Below are positions 1-8,384 of a stretch of 35,242 nucleotides of DNA, one piece after another. The notes under the pieces were generated by a model that worked only from the letters and a program-made list of their open reading frames with translations, made no database searches and was not told where the DNA came from. The position numbers and the translations under genes were made by a program. Source of the DNA: CALCKU01 sp964534845 (GTDB lineage Bacteria; Pseudomonadota; Alphaproteobacteria; Caulobacterales; Maricaulaceae); the NCBI GenBank assembly GCA_964534845.1, contig CAZHPV010000023.1:1-35242 (forward strand), in the 5' to 3' direction. How positions within the stretch are numbered: the first letter of the stretch is position 1; the number at the start of each line of letters is the position of its first letter.

Positions 1-290
1 AAACCCGGTAAGCCAACCCATTTGTTAAAGACGGGTACGATATCGCGGTCGAAAGCTTCGTGAGCGCCTTTTTCCCATTTAGCGGCTGTTGATGTGTCAA
101 TGACAACTTCTTCAACATTGGCACCTGAAAGCGCCATAGCTGAAGCCAGCGCACCGTCGAGAGCTTGGCTGTTTGGATCATTATCGTTACGGAAGTTAAC
201 GACATAAGCGTCAGGTGATGTAGCAAAAGCTGCGCCTGAGAAAGCAGTTGTAACAGCAAACGCTGTTAGAAAAGAAGTGAGTTTTTTCAT
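1..290 (-). CDS. Small secreted protein, 3' part cut by window edge
   Basis: This is the first ~96 codons of a minus-strand gene whose end lies left of the window. The N-terminus begins MKKLTSFLTAFAVTTAFSGA and continues to an AFA site near residue 23, a classic Sec signal peptide, so the product is probably periplasmic or exported. The start ATG at 290 has a Shine-Dalgarno AAAGGA at 299-304 (minus strand). The mature part contains a polar stretch (VVNFRNDNDPNSQALDGA) and a KWEKGAHEAFDRDI segment. I do not recognise the family and assign no function. The reading frame stays open to the edge. Confidence 0.7.
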   Translation of the reverse strand, partial: MKKLTSFLTAFAVTTAFSGAAFATSPDAYVVNFRNDNDPNSQALDGALASAMALSGANVEEVVIDTSTAAKWEKGAHEAFDRDIVPVFNKWVGLPG

Positions 291-721
291 TGTCCAATTC
301 CTTTGGGTTTTTGTGAAAAGAATTTATTGTTTTTGTTGAGCCACCTTGTAACGGCTATTGGTAAATGATCCGCAAATATGGCGTTAGGGAGCTGTTTACT
401 TTGGTTTCCAAAACCGTTAATTTTTGGCATAAGCTATTGATTTATAATAGGAATAAAAAATCAAAAATATTTGATTGAATTTCATATTAGTGCCGATTAG
501 GGGGTGTTTGATCTATCTCACCTATAATCTTAGCTTTTTACTAACCATAAATGTTTTCAAAGTCTTAGAATTTGGTAATTTTCCAGTCATTTTCGTCTTT
601 TGACGCAGAGACCTATGTACCGACCTATAATGCGGGCTTTAAGTCACGGCTATACCCCACGCCTTTAGGGTGGAAGGCGTTTATGGTTTTTCGGTATAAG
701 GGTAGCTAATTTGTACGGGGG
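291..721. other. Intergenic region, 431 bp, AT-rich, no gene seen
   Basis: This stretch lies between the start of the secreted-protein gene (minus) and the end of purB (minus). It must carry the promoter of the former and the terminator of the latter. I see no convincing open frame. One inverted repeat (ACGCCTT at 659-665, AAGGCGT at 674-680) could be the purB transcript end, but on the minus strand it lacks a T-tract. Confidence 0.5.
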
Positions 722-2050
722 CTAGTCGGTAAAGACGCGCGCAAAAATTGTGTCGACATGTTTAAGGTGATAAGCGTCGTCAAACATATTGCGGACTTGG
801 TCTTCGCTTAAAAGCTTCATCACGTCTTTATCAGCCAAAATATGATTTAAAAACGCGCCGTCTCCTGCATTGCCTTGCCTTCGAAACAACTCCCAGACTT
901 TCATGGCGTTACGCTGGACAAGTCTGTAAGCGCTTTCGCGTTGCTCACCGGCTTGCGTTAAGGCCAGTAGGAAGCGTTGGCTATTATGCAAGCCGCCCAG
1001 TCGGTCCATATTGGACTTCATCTTATCAGGATAGACGACAAGGTTCTCAATAACGCCTGCCAACCTATGGAGAGCAAAATCCAGATGAACGGTCGTATCA
1101 GGACCAATGCCGCGCTCAACAGAGCTGTGGGAAATATCGCGCTCATGCCACAGGGCGACATTTTCAAGGGCGGGTATAACGGACATGCGTACCAAACGGG
1201 CTAGTCCGGAGAGGTTTTCCGTTAAGACCGGATTGCGCTTATGCGGCATGGCGGAGGAGCCTTTTTGACCCTTTGAGAAAAATTCCTCGGCTTCTAGAAC
1301 TTCTGTTCGCTGGAGGTGACGGATTTCGACAGCAATATTTTCTATAGAACTCGCAATGACGCCCAGTGTCGCAAAAAAGGCGGCGTGGCGGTCACGCGGG
1401 ATAATCTGCGATGAGACAGGTTCTACTGCCAGGCCCATTTTTTCGGCCACATAGGCTTCAACGGCCGGGTCAATATTGGCAAATGTCCCGATAGCGCCGG
1501 ATATGGCGCAGACAGCAATTTCTTTTCGTGCCGTCATAAGACGTTCGCGCGCGCGGGCAAATTCCGCATAAAAGCGGGCAAGTTTTACGCCAAATGTCGT
1601 CGGTTCTGCATGTATTCCGTGGGAGCGTCCAATAGTGAGCGTGTCTTTATGCTCTAGCGCGCGGCTTTTAAGGGCGGTCAAGACCCGGTCTATGCCAATA
1701 AGTAATAAGTCAGAGGCGCGCGCCAATTGAACTGAAAGGGTTGTGTCGAGTATATCAGAACTCGTAAAGCCCTGATGCACAAAACGCGCATCTTCGCCGA
1801 TAAATTCGGCTAGATGGGTCAGAAAGGCGATAACATCATGTTTGACTTCGCGTTCAATCGCGTCGATTTTAGCGACGTCGAATTCCGCGTTTCCGCCGCG
1901 CTTCCATATATTTTTTGCGGCTTTTTTGGGGATGACCCCTAAATTAGCCAGAGCGTCACAGCCGTGGGCCTCTATTTCAAACCATATGCGGTATTTGGAG
2001 GCCGCAGACCATATTTCGGTCATTTCTTTTCGGGCGTATCGTTGGATCAT
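722..2050 (-). CDS. purB: Adenylosuccinate lyase
   Basis: Adenylosuccinate lyase of the fumarase/aspartase superfamily. It acts twice in purine synthesis in the cytoplasm: SAICAR to AICAR plus fumarate, and adenylosuccinate to AMP plus fumarate. The 442-residue length is typical of the short bacterial form. The superfamily signature GSSAMPHKRNP lies at about residues 264-274 and supplies the catalytic serine on the mobile loop. The conserved SHGIHAEPTTFG block (about 143-154) holds the catalytic histidine region, and TSSDI lies near 96-100. The start MIQRYARKEM matches the usual N-terminus of the family. It is a lone housekeeping gene, transcribed in the same direction as the MFS gene behind it with about 80 bp between them. 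Confidence 0.97.
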   Translation of the reverse strand: MIQRYARKEMTEIWSAASKYRIWFEIEAHGCDALANLGVIPKKAAKNIWKRGGNAEFDVAKIDAIEREVKHDVIAFLTHLAEFIGEDARFVHQGFTSSDILDTTLSVQLARASDLLLIGIDRVLTALKSRALEHKDTLTIGRSHGIHAEPTTFGVKLARFYAEFARARERLMTARKEIAVCAISGAIGTFANIDPAVEAYVAEKMGLAVEPVSSQIIPRDRHAAFFATLGVIASSIENIAVEIRHLQRTEVLEAEEFFSKGQKGSSAMPHKRNPVLTENLSGLARLVRMSVIPALENVALWHERDISHSSVERGIGPDTTVHLDFALHRLAGVIENLVVYPDKMKSNMDRLGGLHNSQRFLLALTQAGEQRESAYRLVQRNAMKVWELFRRQGNAGDGAFLNHILADKDVMKLLSEDQVRNMFDDAYHLKHVDTIFARVFTD

Positions 2051-2128
2051 AATACCGACTCATTATTTACAAGCTAGGCGCGTTTTAGACAAAAGCGCGT
2101 GCCAAAGGTCAAGCCTGAACCGCGCAAA

Positions 2129-3610
2129 TCAAGCGTTTTTCTTGCCTTCATTACGGGCTTGCGCCTCCGCCCAGTCTCTCGGCAGGGTTTGCCTGACCAA
2201 CATAAAGAATATGAATGAGAGCATATAGGCGCCAAATGTGACATACATAGCCATACGTGTGGCATTAAGCTCGGTCTCACCTTTACCCAGAAATACATCA
2301 ATCATAATGCCTGCAAATGTCGGCCCTCCGCCCAGGGCGATCATATTGAGTACAAAGAAGAACAGCGCTGTCGACATCGCCCGCAATCTGACGGGGGCCA
2401 GAGTTTGTGCTATGGCAAAGCTTGGACCCAGATAAACGCCGAGGCAGAGTTGTAAAACGGAACCGATGATAAGGTGTTGTGTGATTGTAGGCACCCAGAA
2501 TGCCGCAAGCGCCAAGGGCAGGGCCAATAAAATGGAAATTGCGGGAATGGTTCCATAGGCTCGGATGTCTGTTTTCGCTTTCCAATCAACCAGTTTTGCG
2601 CCGAAAAAGGTACCTGCGACATAAAATGTCCCATTAATTATACCTATCCAAATAATGAAAGTGCGCGGGCTGAAATCAGGCTCAAGCAGGCGCAGAAACT
2701 TTGTTTGAAATCCGGAAATCGCGTAGCTGGCAAAGCTAGCAAAGGCAATTCCGAGGGCCATGTACCACCAAGACTTGATTGATAATATAGTCATGACGCC
2801 GGGTTGTAAGCTCAATAAGAACATTGTTATCAGGAATATGAAAAAGGGGATGACGAAAACTATAGATATGAAACCCGTTGCCCACGCGCCCATAAGTAAA
2901 GCCAATAAACCGCCAAATAGGATAATGCGAGGCGGAAGGTTTGCTTGAGTGAAGGATTGACCTAAAGCGATATATCCTGAGGGGAGCTTTTGGCTGGTTT
3001 CCATAGCGCCGCGCTCCGGTTCGCGTATGGCGAGTTTAACGAGTATGGCCAGAATAATACCCGATATACCTAATGTTATGAAAATGCGCCGCCAGTTTAC
3101 AGCCTCGGCATCTGCACCGAGTAGGGCGGCCGTGAGAAAATAGGCAGCCATAATTCCCAAGGGAATGCCGAGTGAGTAAACCCCGAGCGCGCCGGCGCGT
3201 TCTTCTTTAGCGTAAAAATCTGAAATCATGGAATGGGACGGGGGACTCCCACCTGCCTCGCCGATTCCGACGCCGACCCGGGCAAGGGCTATATGTAGAA
3301 AATTCTGGGCGTATCCTGTTAGAGCTGTAAACCCACTCCAGACCGCTAAAGCTAATGTAAGCAATGTAACGCGGTTCATTCTGTCCGCTAGGAAGGCGAG
3401 GGGTATCCCCATAATGGTGTAAAAGGCCGCAAAAGCGAGGCCGACCAAAAGGCCAAGCTCCGTATTTGAGAGATTTAGATCTGCTTGTATCCAAGGCGCA
3501 AGGATGCCGACAATCTGGCGATCAATAAAATTAAAGCCATAAACCAGAGTGAGGAGTAAAAGGACAAATGTGCGGTAAGTTTTCTTCTCGGAATTATGTG
3601 TATCGCTCAT
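2129..3610 (-). CDS. MFS transporter, spinster-like
   Basis: A 493-residue major facilitator superfamily protein with about 12 predicted membrane segments, placing it in the inner membrane. The first segment carries NFIDRQIVG and is followed by the loop motif AFLADRMNR. A GVGIGEAGGSPPSHSMISD block follows; together these are typical of the spinster-like branch found widely in alpha- and gammaproteobacteria. A soluble or amphipathic stretch near residues 200-225 probably forms the central loop between the two six-helix halves. AGGACGG precedes the ATG by a suitable distance. Family members are poorly characterised and the substrate cannot be told. The gene sits among housekeeping genes and is not obviously tied to the accessory cluster. 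Confidence 0.88.
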   Translation of the reverse strand: MSDTHNSEKKTYRTFVLLLLTLVYGFNFIDRQIVGILAPWIQADLNLSNTELGLLVGLAFAAFYTIMGIPLAFLADRMNRVTLLTLALAVWSGFTALTGYAQNFLHIALARVGVGIGEAGGSPPSHSMISDFYAKEERAGALGVYSLGIPLGIMAAYFLTAALLGADAEAVNWRRIFITLGISGIILAILVKLAIREPERGAMETSQKLPSGYIALGQSFTQANLPPRIILFGGLLALLMGAWATGFISIVFVIPFFIFLITMFLLSLQPGVMTILSIKSWWYMALGIAFASFASYAISGFQTKFLRLLEPDFSPRTFIIWIGIINGTFYVAGTFFGAKLVDWKAKTDIRAYGTIPAISILLALPLALAAFWVPTITQHLIIGSVLQLCLGVYLGPSFAIAQTLAPVRLRAMSTALFFFVLNMIALGGGPTFAGIMIDVFLGKGETELNATRMAMYVTFGAYMLSFIFFMLVRQTLPRDWAEAQARNEGKKNA

Positions 3611-3684
3611 TTAGCCGTCCTGTTTTTGTTATAGTTGAAAGCAAAGCCATACGGGGTCAAGCCTGTTTAAGAATTAAGTGTGAT

Positions 3685-4026
3685 TTATATACAGGCTACG
3701 CCTGTTGCGCAGGCATATAGCAACAAAACCCAGGGTAGGGCGATGAGCGATAGGATAAAGAGAATAATCGCCAGACCAAGCGCATGTAGGCGGTTTTTCT
3801 TCCATAATATAATGACTGTGGGCAAGACACTCACCACACACATAATAAGTAAGACATATTCAGCAATATTTCCAGAATGTTCAAACAATCCGTCCGTTGC
3901 ACTGCCGGTGTAATCACTACGGGGTTCGTAAAATTTAGGATCAAGCCTGCGTATTATCGCATCAAGTATGAAGATAGAAGAGAGTATGGCTATCCAGCTT
4001 AGGCCTGCATAGAGATATTTTCTCAT
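3685..4026 (-). CDS. Small membrane protein, unknown
   Basis: A 113-residue protein with three hydrophobic segments (about residues 5-25, 55-75 and 83-105) and a polar first loop rich in charged residues. I do not recognise a family. Its ATG overlaps the radC stop codon by one base (TAATG on the minus strand), so it is very probably translated in coupling with radC in a map-radC-orf operon. It ends with a cysteine-containing tail (LLYACATGVACI). The arrangement supports it being real despite its size. Confidence 0.65.
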   Translation of the reverse strand: MRKYLYAGLSWIAILSSIFILDAIIRRLDPKFYEPRSDYTGSATDGLFEHSGNIAEYVLLIMCVVSVLPTVIILWKKNRLHALGLAIILFILSLIALPWVLLLYACATGVACI

Positions 4027-4712
4027 TACATTAAACCAAGCGTCTTGAAACTCGCCGTGTTTTCACGCCCGATAATCAGGTGATCGTGTACGGTGACGCC
4101 GATAGTCTTGGCGGCCTCTACAATTTGCTTGGTCATGTCAATATCTGACTGGCTGGGTGTGGGATCCCCTGAAGGGTGGTTGTGGGCTAAAATTATCGCT
4201 GAGGCTTCGTGTGCCAAAGCGCGCTTGATAATTTCTCGCGGATAGACAGGCGCGCGGTCAATCGTGCCTTTTGCCAGAACTTCGTCTATGATTAGACGGT
4301 TTTTGCGATCAAGAAATAAGACCCTGAATTGCTCTTTTTTCTCGAATTGCATGGCCGAGCGGCAATAGTCGAGCAGCGCAGACCATGAGGAGAGAACGGG
4401 ACGCCCCGTCACGCTTTCCTGACCGAGTTTGACGGCTGCCGCTTGTATGAGTTTAAGGTCGTTGGCCGTCTTTTCACTTATGCCCTTTATCTCGACTAGT
4501 TGGTCTATTGGGGCGGTGATAACGTCTGAAAAGTTTCCAAATTTTTCTATAAGCGTCTTTGCAAGGGGTTTAATATCGCGCCGGGGGATGGAATTATAAA
4601 GATAAAGCTCGAGCAACTCATAATCAGCAAGGGCTTCGATGCCGCCTTGGGCGAAGCGCGCCCTTAAGCGGTCACGATGTCCATGATAGTGCGGTTTTGT
4701 CGGAAGGGTCAC
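4026..4712 (-). CDS. radC: RadC family JAMM-domain protein
   Basis: RadC-family protein (UPF0758). It has a helix-hairpin-helix region (LVEIKGISEKTANDL) followed by a C-terminal JAMM/MPN+ metalloprotease-like domain with the motif HNHPSGDPTPSQSDID, which holds both metal-binding histidines and the aspartate, plus the upstream glutamate in LIIDEVLAKG. The family was once thought to act in DNA repair; its true biochemical role is unsettled. I prefer a GTG start at 4712, because family N-termini normally begin just before the HGHRDRLRARF block and this avoids a 55-base overlap with map. An in-frame ATG at 4784 would add 24 residues unlike the family. It lies directly downstream of map. Confidence 0.92.
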   Translation of the reverse strand: MTLPTKPHYHGHRDRLRARFAQGGIEALADYELLELYLYNSIPRRDIKPLAKTLIEKFGNFSDVITAPIDQLVEIKGISEKTANDLKLIQAAAVKLGQESVTGRPVLSSWSALLDYCRSAMQFEKKEQFRVLFLDRKNRLIIDEVLAKGTIDRAPVYPREIIKRALAHEASAIILAHNHPSGDPTPSQSDIDMTKQIVEAAKTIGVTVHDHLIIGRENTASFKTLGLM

Positions 4713-4721
4713 GCCGTCAAA

Positions 4722-4741
4722 CCCTATCTTTAAAGATAGGG
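4722..4741 (-). promoter_or_regulatory. Perfect 20-bp palindrome across map stop / radC start
   Basis: Read on the minus strand, CCCTATC-TTTAAA-GATAGGG forms a 7-bp stem with a 6-nt loop. The map stop codon TAA (4732-4730) lies in the loop. The 3' arm ends nine bases before the preferred radC GTG and contains its likely ribosome site (AUAGGG). This layout would suit translational coupling, in which the ribosome finishing map opens the hairpin for radC. The palindrome is seen; the function is inferred. Confidence 0.5.
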
Positions 4742-5551
4742 CGGTTTGTGCAGGCCAGCGGGAGACAGGGTGAAAATTTCGCATCCCTCTTTCGTGACCC
4801 CGATAGAATGCTCAAATTGTGCTGTGAGTTTTCTGTCTCGCGTCACAGCTGTCCAGCCATCAGACAAGACTTTCACATCAGGTTTTCCGAGATTAATCAT
4901 GGGTTCGATTGTGAAGAACATACCTTCGCGAAGCACTTCCCCTTTGCCGGGTCGACCAAAATGCAAAATATTCGGACTGTCATGGAACAATTTTCCCAAA
5001 CCATGTCCACAAAAATCCTGAACGACAGAACATCTTTCACCTTCGGCAAATTTCTGTATCGCATATCCAATATCTCCGGTGGTATTGCCCGGTTTCACCG
5101 CCGCTATTCCTAACATAAGGCTGTCATATGTGATTTGGGTCAAACGTTCGGCCTTGCGATTTACAGCCCCAACCGGATACATACGCGACGTATCGCCGTG
5201 CCACCCATCGACTATGACAGTGACATCAATATTGACGATATCGCCGGTTTTTAGCGTTTTTTCATTTGGGATGCCGTGACATACAACATGATTTACCGAT
5301 GTACAGATAGTGTGTTGATAGCCGCGATAGCCCAGACAAGCTGGTACGGCGCCGTGATCAAGAATAAATTCAAAAGCGGCTTTATCCAAGGCACTCGTTG
5401 TGACACCGGGTTTTACCAGAGGAATAAGCATATCGAGGCAACTGGCCGCTAAATGTCCAGCTTTGCGCATACCCTCGAAATCAGCGGGGCTATGCAGCTT
5501 TATAGCCCCGTCTCGGATATTTTCAGCATTATGGGCATCAATATAATTCAT
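4730..5551 (-). CDS. map: Type I methionine aminopeptidase
   Basis: Removes the initiator methionine from nascent proteins in the cytoplasm. The five metal ligands of the M24A family are all visible: Asp109 (VNIDV), Asp120 (WHGDTS), His183 (CGHGLG), Glu216 (FTIEPM) and Glu247 (QFEHSI). The substrate-binding His92 (VCHGIPN) is also present. The length of 273 residues is typical, with a short N-terminal extension of about 20 residues before the SPADFEGMRKAG core. It heads the map-radC-small membrane protein operon. The region upstream holds inverted repeats described separately. Confidence 0.97.
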   Translation of the reverse strand: MNYIDAHNAENIRDGAIKLHSPADFEGMRKAGHLAASCLDMLIPLVKPGVTTSALDKAAFEFILDHGAVPACLGYRGYQHTICTSVNHVVCHGIPNEKTLKTGDIVNIDVTVIVDGWHGDTSRMYPVGAVNRKAERLTQITYDSLMLGIAAVKPGNTTGDIGYAIQKFAEGERCSVVQDFCGHGLGKLFHDSPNILHFGRPGKGEVLREGMFFTIEPMINLGKPDVKVLSDGWTAVTRDRKLTAQFEHSIGVTKEGCEIFTLSPAGLHKPPYL

Positions 5552-5620
5552 AAGACCCGCTATATCAGGGCAATATGGAATTCACCAGACTATATTGAAA
5601 ATCATCAGGGATTATTTTGG

Positions 5621-5674
5621 GGGGCGAAATATGGGGCGCCCACATATAAATACGCCCCATATCCGCTGCGCCCC
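5621..5674. promoter_or_regulatory. Four GGGGCG half-sites, including a 10-bp inverted repeat
   Basis: In the divergent gap between map (minus) and the AraC-type regulator (plus), GGGGCG occurs at 5621-5626 and 5633-5638, and its complement CGCCCC at 5653-5658 and 5669-5674. The inner pair extends to a perfect inverted repeat, ATATGGGGCG (5629-5638) and CGCCCCATAT (5653-5662), with a 14-base spacer. The dyad stands out in an AT-rich gap and has no adjacent T-run, so an operator is more likely than a terminator. The factor is unknown; autoregulation by the adjacent AraC-type protein is possible. Confidence 0.45.
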
Positions 5675-5802
5675 GTAGTAATCTTTTGGAAAAAAAACTA
5701 TGTTTTACTGCGCAACAATTCTCAGCTATCTAAAAAATTCAAAAAAGTCTTGACGATTTAAGACATTAAGTTTTGACAATTTCTGCCAGTGTAGGTAGTG
5801 TA

Positions 5803-6816
5803 ATGTTTATGGGCGTTAATACTATATCTTCAAGGTTTTTACAAAAGAACATTGAGAGTTGCGTCGGCTTAGGTCTTCCCAAAGACGGGTTGTTATCATT
5901 CGTACCCGGAGGATTAGCGGCACTCGAAAACCCGACACAACGCTTTGATGGGGAGGTCTTATATCTCGTTCTTAAATATGCCGAACATGAAAGTATGGAC
6001 CCGGCCATTGGTTTTAAATGCGGCCTAAATCATGGTCATGCCAATTATAGAGACATAGCCTATACGATTTTGTTTTGTAAGAATTTACGAGAGAGTTTCG
6101 ACGTGAGCGAGCGATTTGAGCCTATTGCACAGCAATTTGGTTTAAACCGGCTGGAAATGGGTGAGACTGACGCCAAGATAATTTGGGATACCCATGAGGA
6201 CGCGCCCGAAAAACTTCGCCTTATTACTGATTTATCCTTTGCAACGCTTGCCCTGATGGGCATGTGGCTGAAAGCGGTTCATGGTCTGTCTGTTAAATCT
6301 TTGGAAGTGCGACATAAAAACGATTCATATTCCGAAAATTATACCGAAGTGTTTGATTGCCCGATAAAATATGGTGCTTCCAAAGATGCACTGACATTTG
6401 ATAAACGATTTTTGGAATTCCCATTGCCGGGCGCGAATGCCCGTATGTTGGCAATTTTAACGCAAAGGCTGGAGCGGGACTTAAAGGTCATTGATAAACC
6501 CGTAAGTGATCGCCAGCGGGTCGTTGGCTATATCGAAAGCCTTTTAGGAAATGAGCCGCCCAGCCTTACAAATATATGCCGGCTTATTGGCTGTAGCGAA
6601 CGGACATTACATAGGCGACTTCGTAAAGAGAACACTACCTTTCGGGAGCTATTGGAGACGGTGAGGCGTGAGCGATATCAATTATTGAGCGCGCAGGACA
6701 ACCTCTCCCAAATCCAAATTGCGGGCCTATTAGGTTATAGCGAACAGAGTGCATTTTCCAGAGCCTATAAATCTTGGTTTGGCGTTTCACCCCTGAAAGA
6801 TAAAAAGACTATTTAA
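5803..6816 (+). CDS. AraC-family transcriptional regulator
   Basis: A regulator of about 337 residues. The N-terminal two thirds resemble the arabinose-binding-like domain of OruR/ArgR-type AraC proteins (long helical domain with YLVLKYAEHESMDPAIGFKCG near the start). The C-terminal ~90 residues form the double helix-turn-helix: NICRLIGCSERTLHRRLRKE is the first and LLGYSEQSAFSRAYKSWFG the second, with the conserved GYSEQSAFSRAY consensus. I chose ATG 5803, which has GTAGG seven bases upstream; a TTG at 5773 and an ATG at 5809 are alternatives. A TTGACG at 5750-5755 might be its -35 box. It is the last protein gene before the tRNA and the accessory cluster, and the only regulator in the window. 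Confidence 0.9.
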   Translation: MFMGVNTISSRFLQKNIESCVGLGLPKDGLLSFVPGGLAALENPTQRFDGEVLYLVLKYAEHESMDPAIGFKCGLNHGHANYRDIAYTILFCKNLRESFDVSERFEPIAQQFGLNRLEMGETDAKIIWDTHEDAPEKLRLITDLSFATLALMGMWLKAVHGLSVKSLEVRHKNDSYSENYTEVFDCPIKYGASKDALTFDKRFLEFPLPGANARMLAILTQRLERDLKVIDKPVSDRQRVVGYIESLLGNEPPSLTNICRLIGCSERTLHRRLRKENTTFRELLETVRRERYQLLSAQDNLSQIQIAGLLGYSEQSAFSRAYKSWFGVSPLKDKKTI

Positions 6817-6875
6817 CTGTTGAAAAACACTTGTCCAAACGTCCGCAAATGTTTAGTCAAGCGTTTCAATCCGCT

Positions 6876-6962
6876 GCGGGCGTGGTGGAATTGGTAGACA
6901 CGCAAGACTTAAAATCTTGTTCCTGTATAGGAGTGCCGGTTCAATTCCGGCCGCCCGCACCA
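6876..6962 (+). tRNA. tRNA-Leu (anticodon TAA)
   Basis: Class II tRNA with a long variable arm. The acceptor stem GCGGGCG (6876-6882) pairs with CGCCCGC (6952-6958), followed by discriminator A and an encoded CCA (6960-6962). The anticodon stem CAAGA/TCTTG encloses the loop CTTAAAA, giving anticodon TAA for UUA codons. The variable arm TCCT-GTAT-AGGA and the T-arm GCCGG-TTCAATT-CCGGC are intact. The accessory cluster begins immediately after its 3' end. Confidence 0.97.
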
Positions 6963-6977
6963 CTCTCTTTATGATAG

Positions 6978-8087
6978 TTAAGTTATTTTGGCGATGTCAG
7001 AGGCATCCAATCCGAGAGATGTGAGAATGTCGACGGTATCTATGCCTTTTTGCGCGACCGCATTGGGCTTGCTTAGTGTCATGCTCGCGAGTCTGGGGGC
7101 CAATTGCGGGTGGGACAGTCCGTTGACGGTATGGTGGCTGTTTCTGGCTTTGTTGTGGGGATGTTTTCGGGCTTCTGTCAGGTCAAGCACAGGGGTTACA
7201 CAAGCATCTGTCCCGTCAAAGCGCTGTGCCCAGCTATCGCGTGTTTTAGAAGCAAATATGCTTTCCAGTAATTGATGTTGTCTTGGCCAGTCTGTTTTAT
7301 CGTTCTGATTTCCGTAAATATCTGGCGAAATTTCAAGAATAGCTAACATGATGGCAAAAAACTTTGGTTCGATACAGCCAACAGCTACGAATTTATCGTC
7401 TTTCGTTTTATAACACCGATAATAAGGAGCGCCCCCGTCAAGAAGGTTAGTTTCTCTTTCGGTCTGCCACTGTCCAAAGGCTCCGAGCGAATGCACAATA
7501 CCCATCATTGATGAAACACCGTCAATAATGGCCGTATCTACTATATCGCCCGCGCCGGTTTTCTGCGCTTTCAACAGGGCGGAGAGAATACCAAGAGCCA
7601 AAAACATAGAGCCTCCGCCGTAATCACCTACAAGGTTTATGGGCGGCGGTGGAACGTCATCTTTCTTTCCGATCATGTGAAGAAATCCCGTGATGGATAG
7701 ATAATTTATGTCGTGCCCAGCCATGGACGCCCAAGGCCCGTCCTGCCCCCATCCAGTCATGCGCCCGTAAACCAGTTTCGGGTTGCGGTCTTGGCAAGTC
7801 TCCGGTCCCAGTCCAAGGCGCTCCATGACGCCGGGCCGATAACCTTCAATCAATATATCAGCGGTTTCGACGAGTTTGAGCGTCGCCTTTACGGACTCGG
7901 GTTTTCTGAGATCAAGAACGAGCGATTTTTTACCGCGGCTATCTATCATGTATGGCATGGGACCGGGACGGTCTATAATGATGACTTCGGCTCCGAGATC
8001 AGCCAATAACTGCCCGCAATAGGGGGCTGGACCAATGCCCGCCATCTCGATGACGCGAATACCGTTTAAAACTCCAGATGTGACCAT
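6978..8087 (-). CDS. CoA-transferase family III, alpha-methylacyl-CoA racemase-like
   Basis: A 369-residue member of the CaiB/BaiF (class III CoA-transferase) superfamily. The residues match the alpha-methylacyl-CoA racemase branch: His125 (MAGHDINY), Asp155 (NLVGDYGGGSM) and Glu240 (VGCIEPKFF) sit at almost the same numbers as the catalytic His126/Asp156/Glu241 of the mycobacterial enzyme MCR. Such enzymes invert the 2-methyl centre of 2-methylacyl-CoA esters so that only one isomer enters beta-oxidation. The N-terminus GVLNGIRVIEMAGIGPAPYCGQ is typical. It is transcribed toward the tRNA gene and diverges from the HapK-like gene. Its substrate in this cluster is unknown. Confidence 0.9.
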   Translation of the reverse strand: MVTSGVLNGIRVIEMAGIGPAPYCGQLLADLGAEVIIIDRPGPMPYMIDSRGKKSLVLDLRKPESVKATLKLVETADILIEGYRPGVMERLGLGPETCQDRNPKLVYGRMTGWGQDGPWASMAGHDINYLSITGFLHMIGKKDDVPPPPINLVGDYGGGSMFLALGILSALLKAQKTGAGDIVDTAIIDGVSSMMGIVHSLGAFGQWQTERETNLLDGGAPYYRCYKTKDDKFVAVGCIEPKFFAIMLAILEISPDIYGNQNDKTDWPRQHQLLESIFASKTRDSWAQRFDGTDACVTPVLDLTEARKHPHNKARNSHHTVNGLSHPQLAPRLASMTLSKPNAVAQKGIDTVDILTSLGLDASDIAKIT

Positions 8088-8384
8088 ACTATATTTCTTC
8101 CCTTGATTCAGGCGTAGAAATGAGAATTTGTAGCCCGGTATCTAGAGACCTTGTTTATATTCCACCAACGCCGTTTCTTCATCTCTCGCAAATTATGATT
8201 CTATGAAATATATTGGCACGTGATACAAGGGGTGTGTGTTTTAAGTAGTGGGTTAAGCTTCAACAAATATTCGACACGCGGATTTATTTAAATTAGGCCG
8301 CTCCCGCAAACTATGCCGTTTAGTTTGCGGTCAAGAGAGGGTGTCAGAATTATGCGTGGCGCTCTCGTCATTTGGAGGCTTTTG
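8088..8384. other. Divergent promoter region, about 297 bp
   Basis: It separates the racemase-like gene (minus) from the HapK-like gene (plus) and should carry both promoters. Apart from the hairpin listed at 8304-8330 and a CACGTG hexamer near 8218, I see nothing coding or structured. Short in-frame ATGs upstream of 8385 lack ribosome sites. Confidence 0.5.
8304..8330 (+). promoter_or_regulatory. Perfect 10-bp inverted repeat upstream of the HapK-like gene
   Basis: CCGCAAACTA (8304-8313) and TAGTTTGCGG (8321-8330) are perfect complements separated by TGCCGTT. The element lies 54 bases before the HapK-like start and is not followed by a T-run. It is more likely an operator or a 5'-leader hairpin than a terminator. 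Confidence 0.45.

Noticed and set aside
659..680. Inverted repeat ACGCCTT/AAGGCGT as purB terminator
   Set aside because: On the minus strand no T-run follows, and on the plus strand no gene precedes it; kept only as a remark on the intergenic region.
1842..2228. 128-codon plus-strand open frame across purB and the MFS gene end
   Set aside because: It overlaps two well-supported minus-strand genes and its protein has no recognisable pattern.
4713..4784. Longer radC start at ATG 4784
   Set aside because: It would overlap map by 55 bases and add residues not typical of RadC; the GTG at 4712 fits the family better, though this is not certain.
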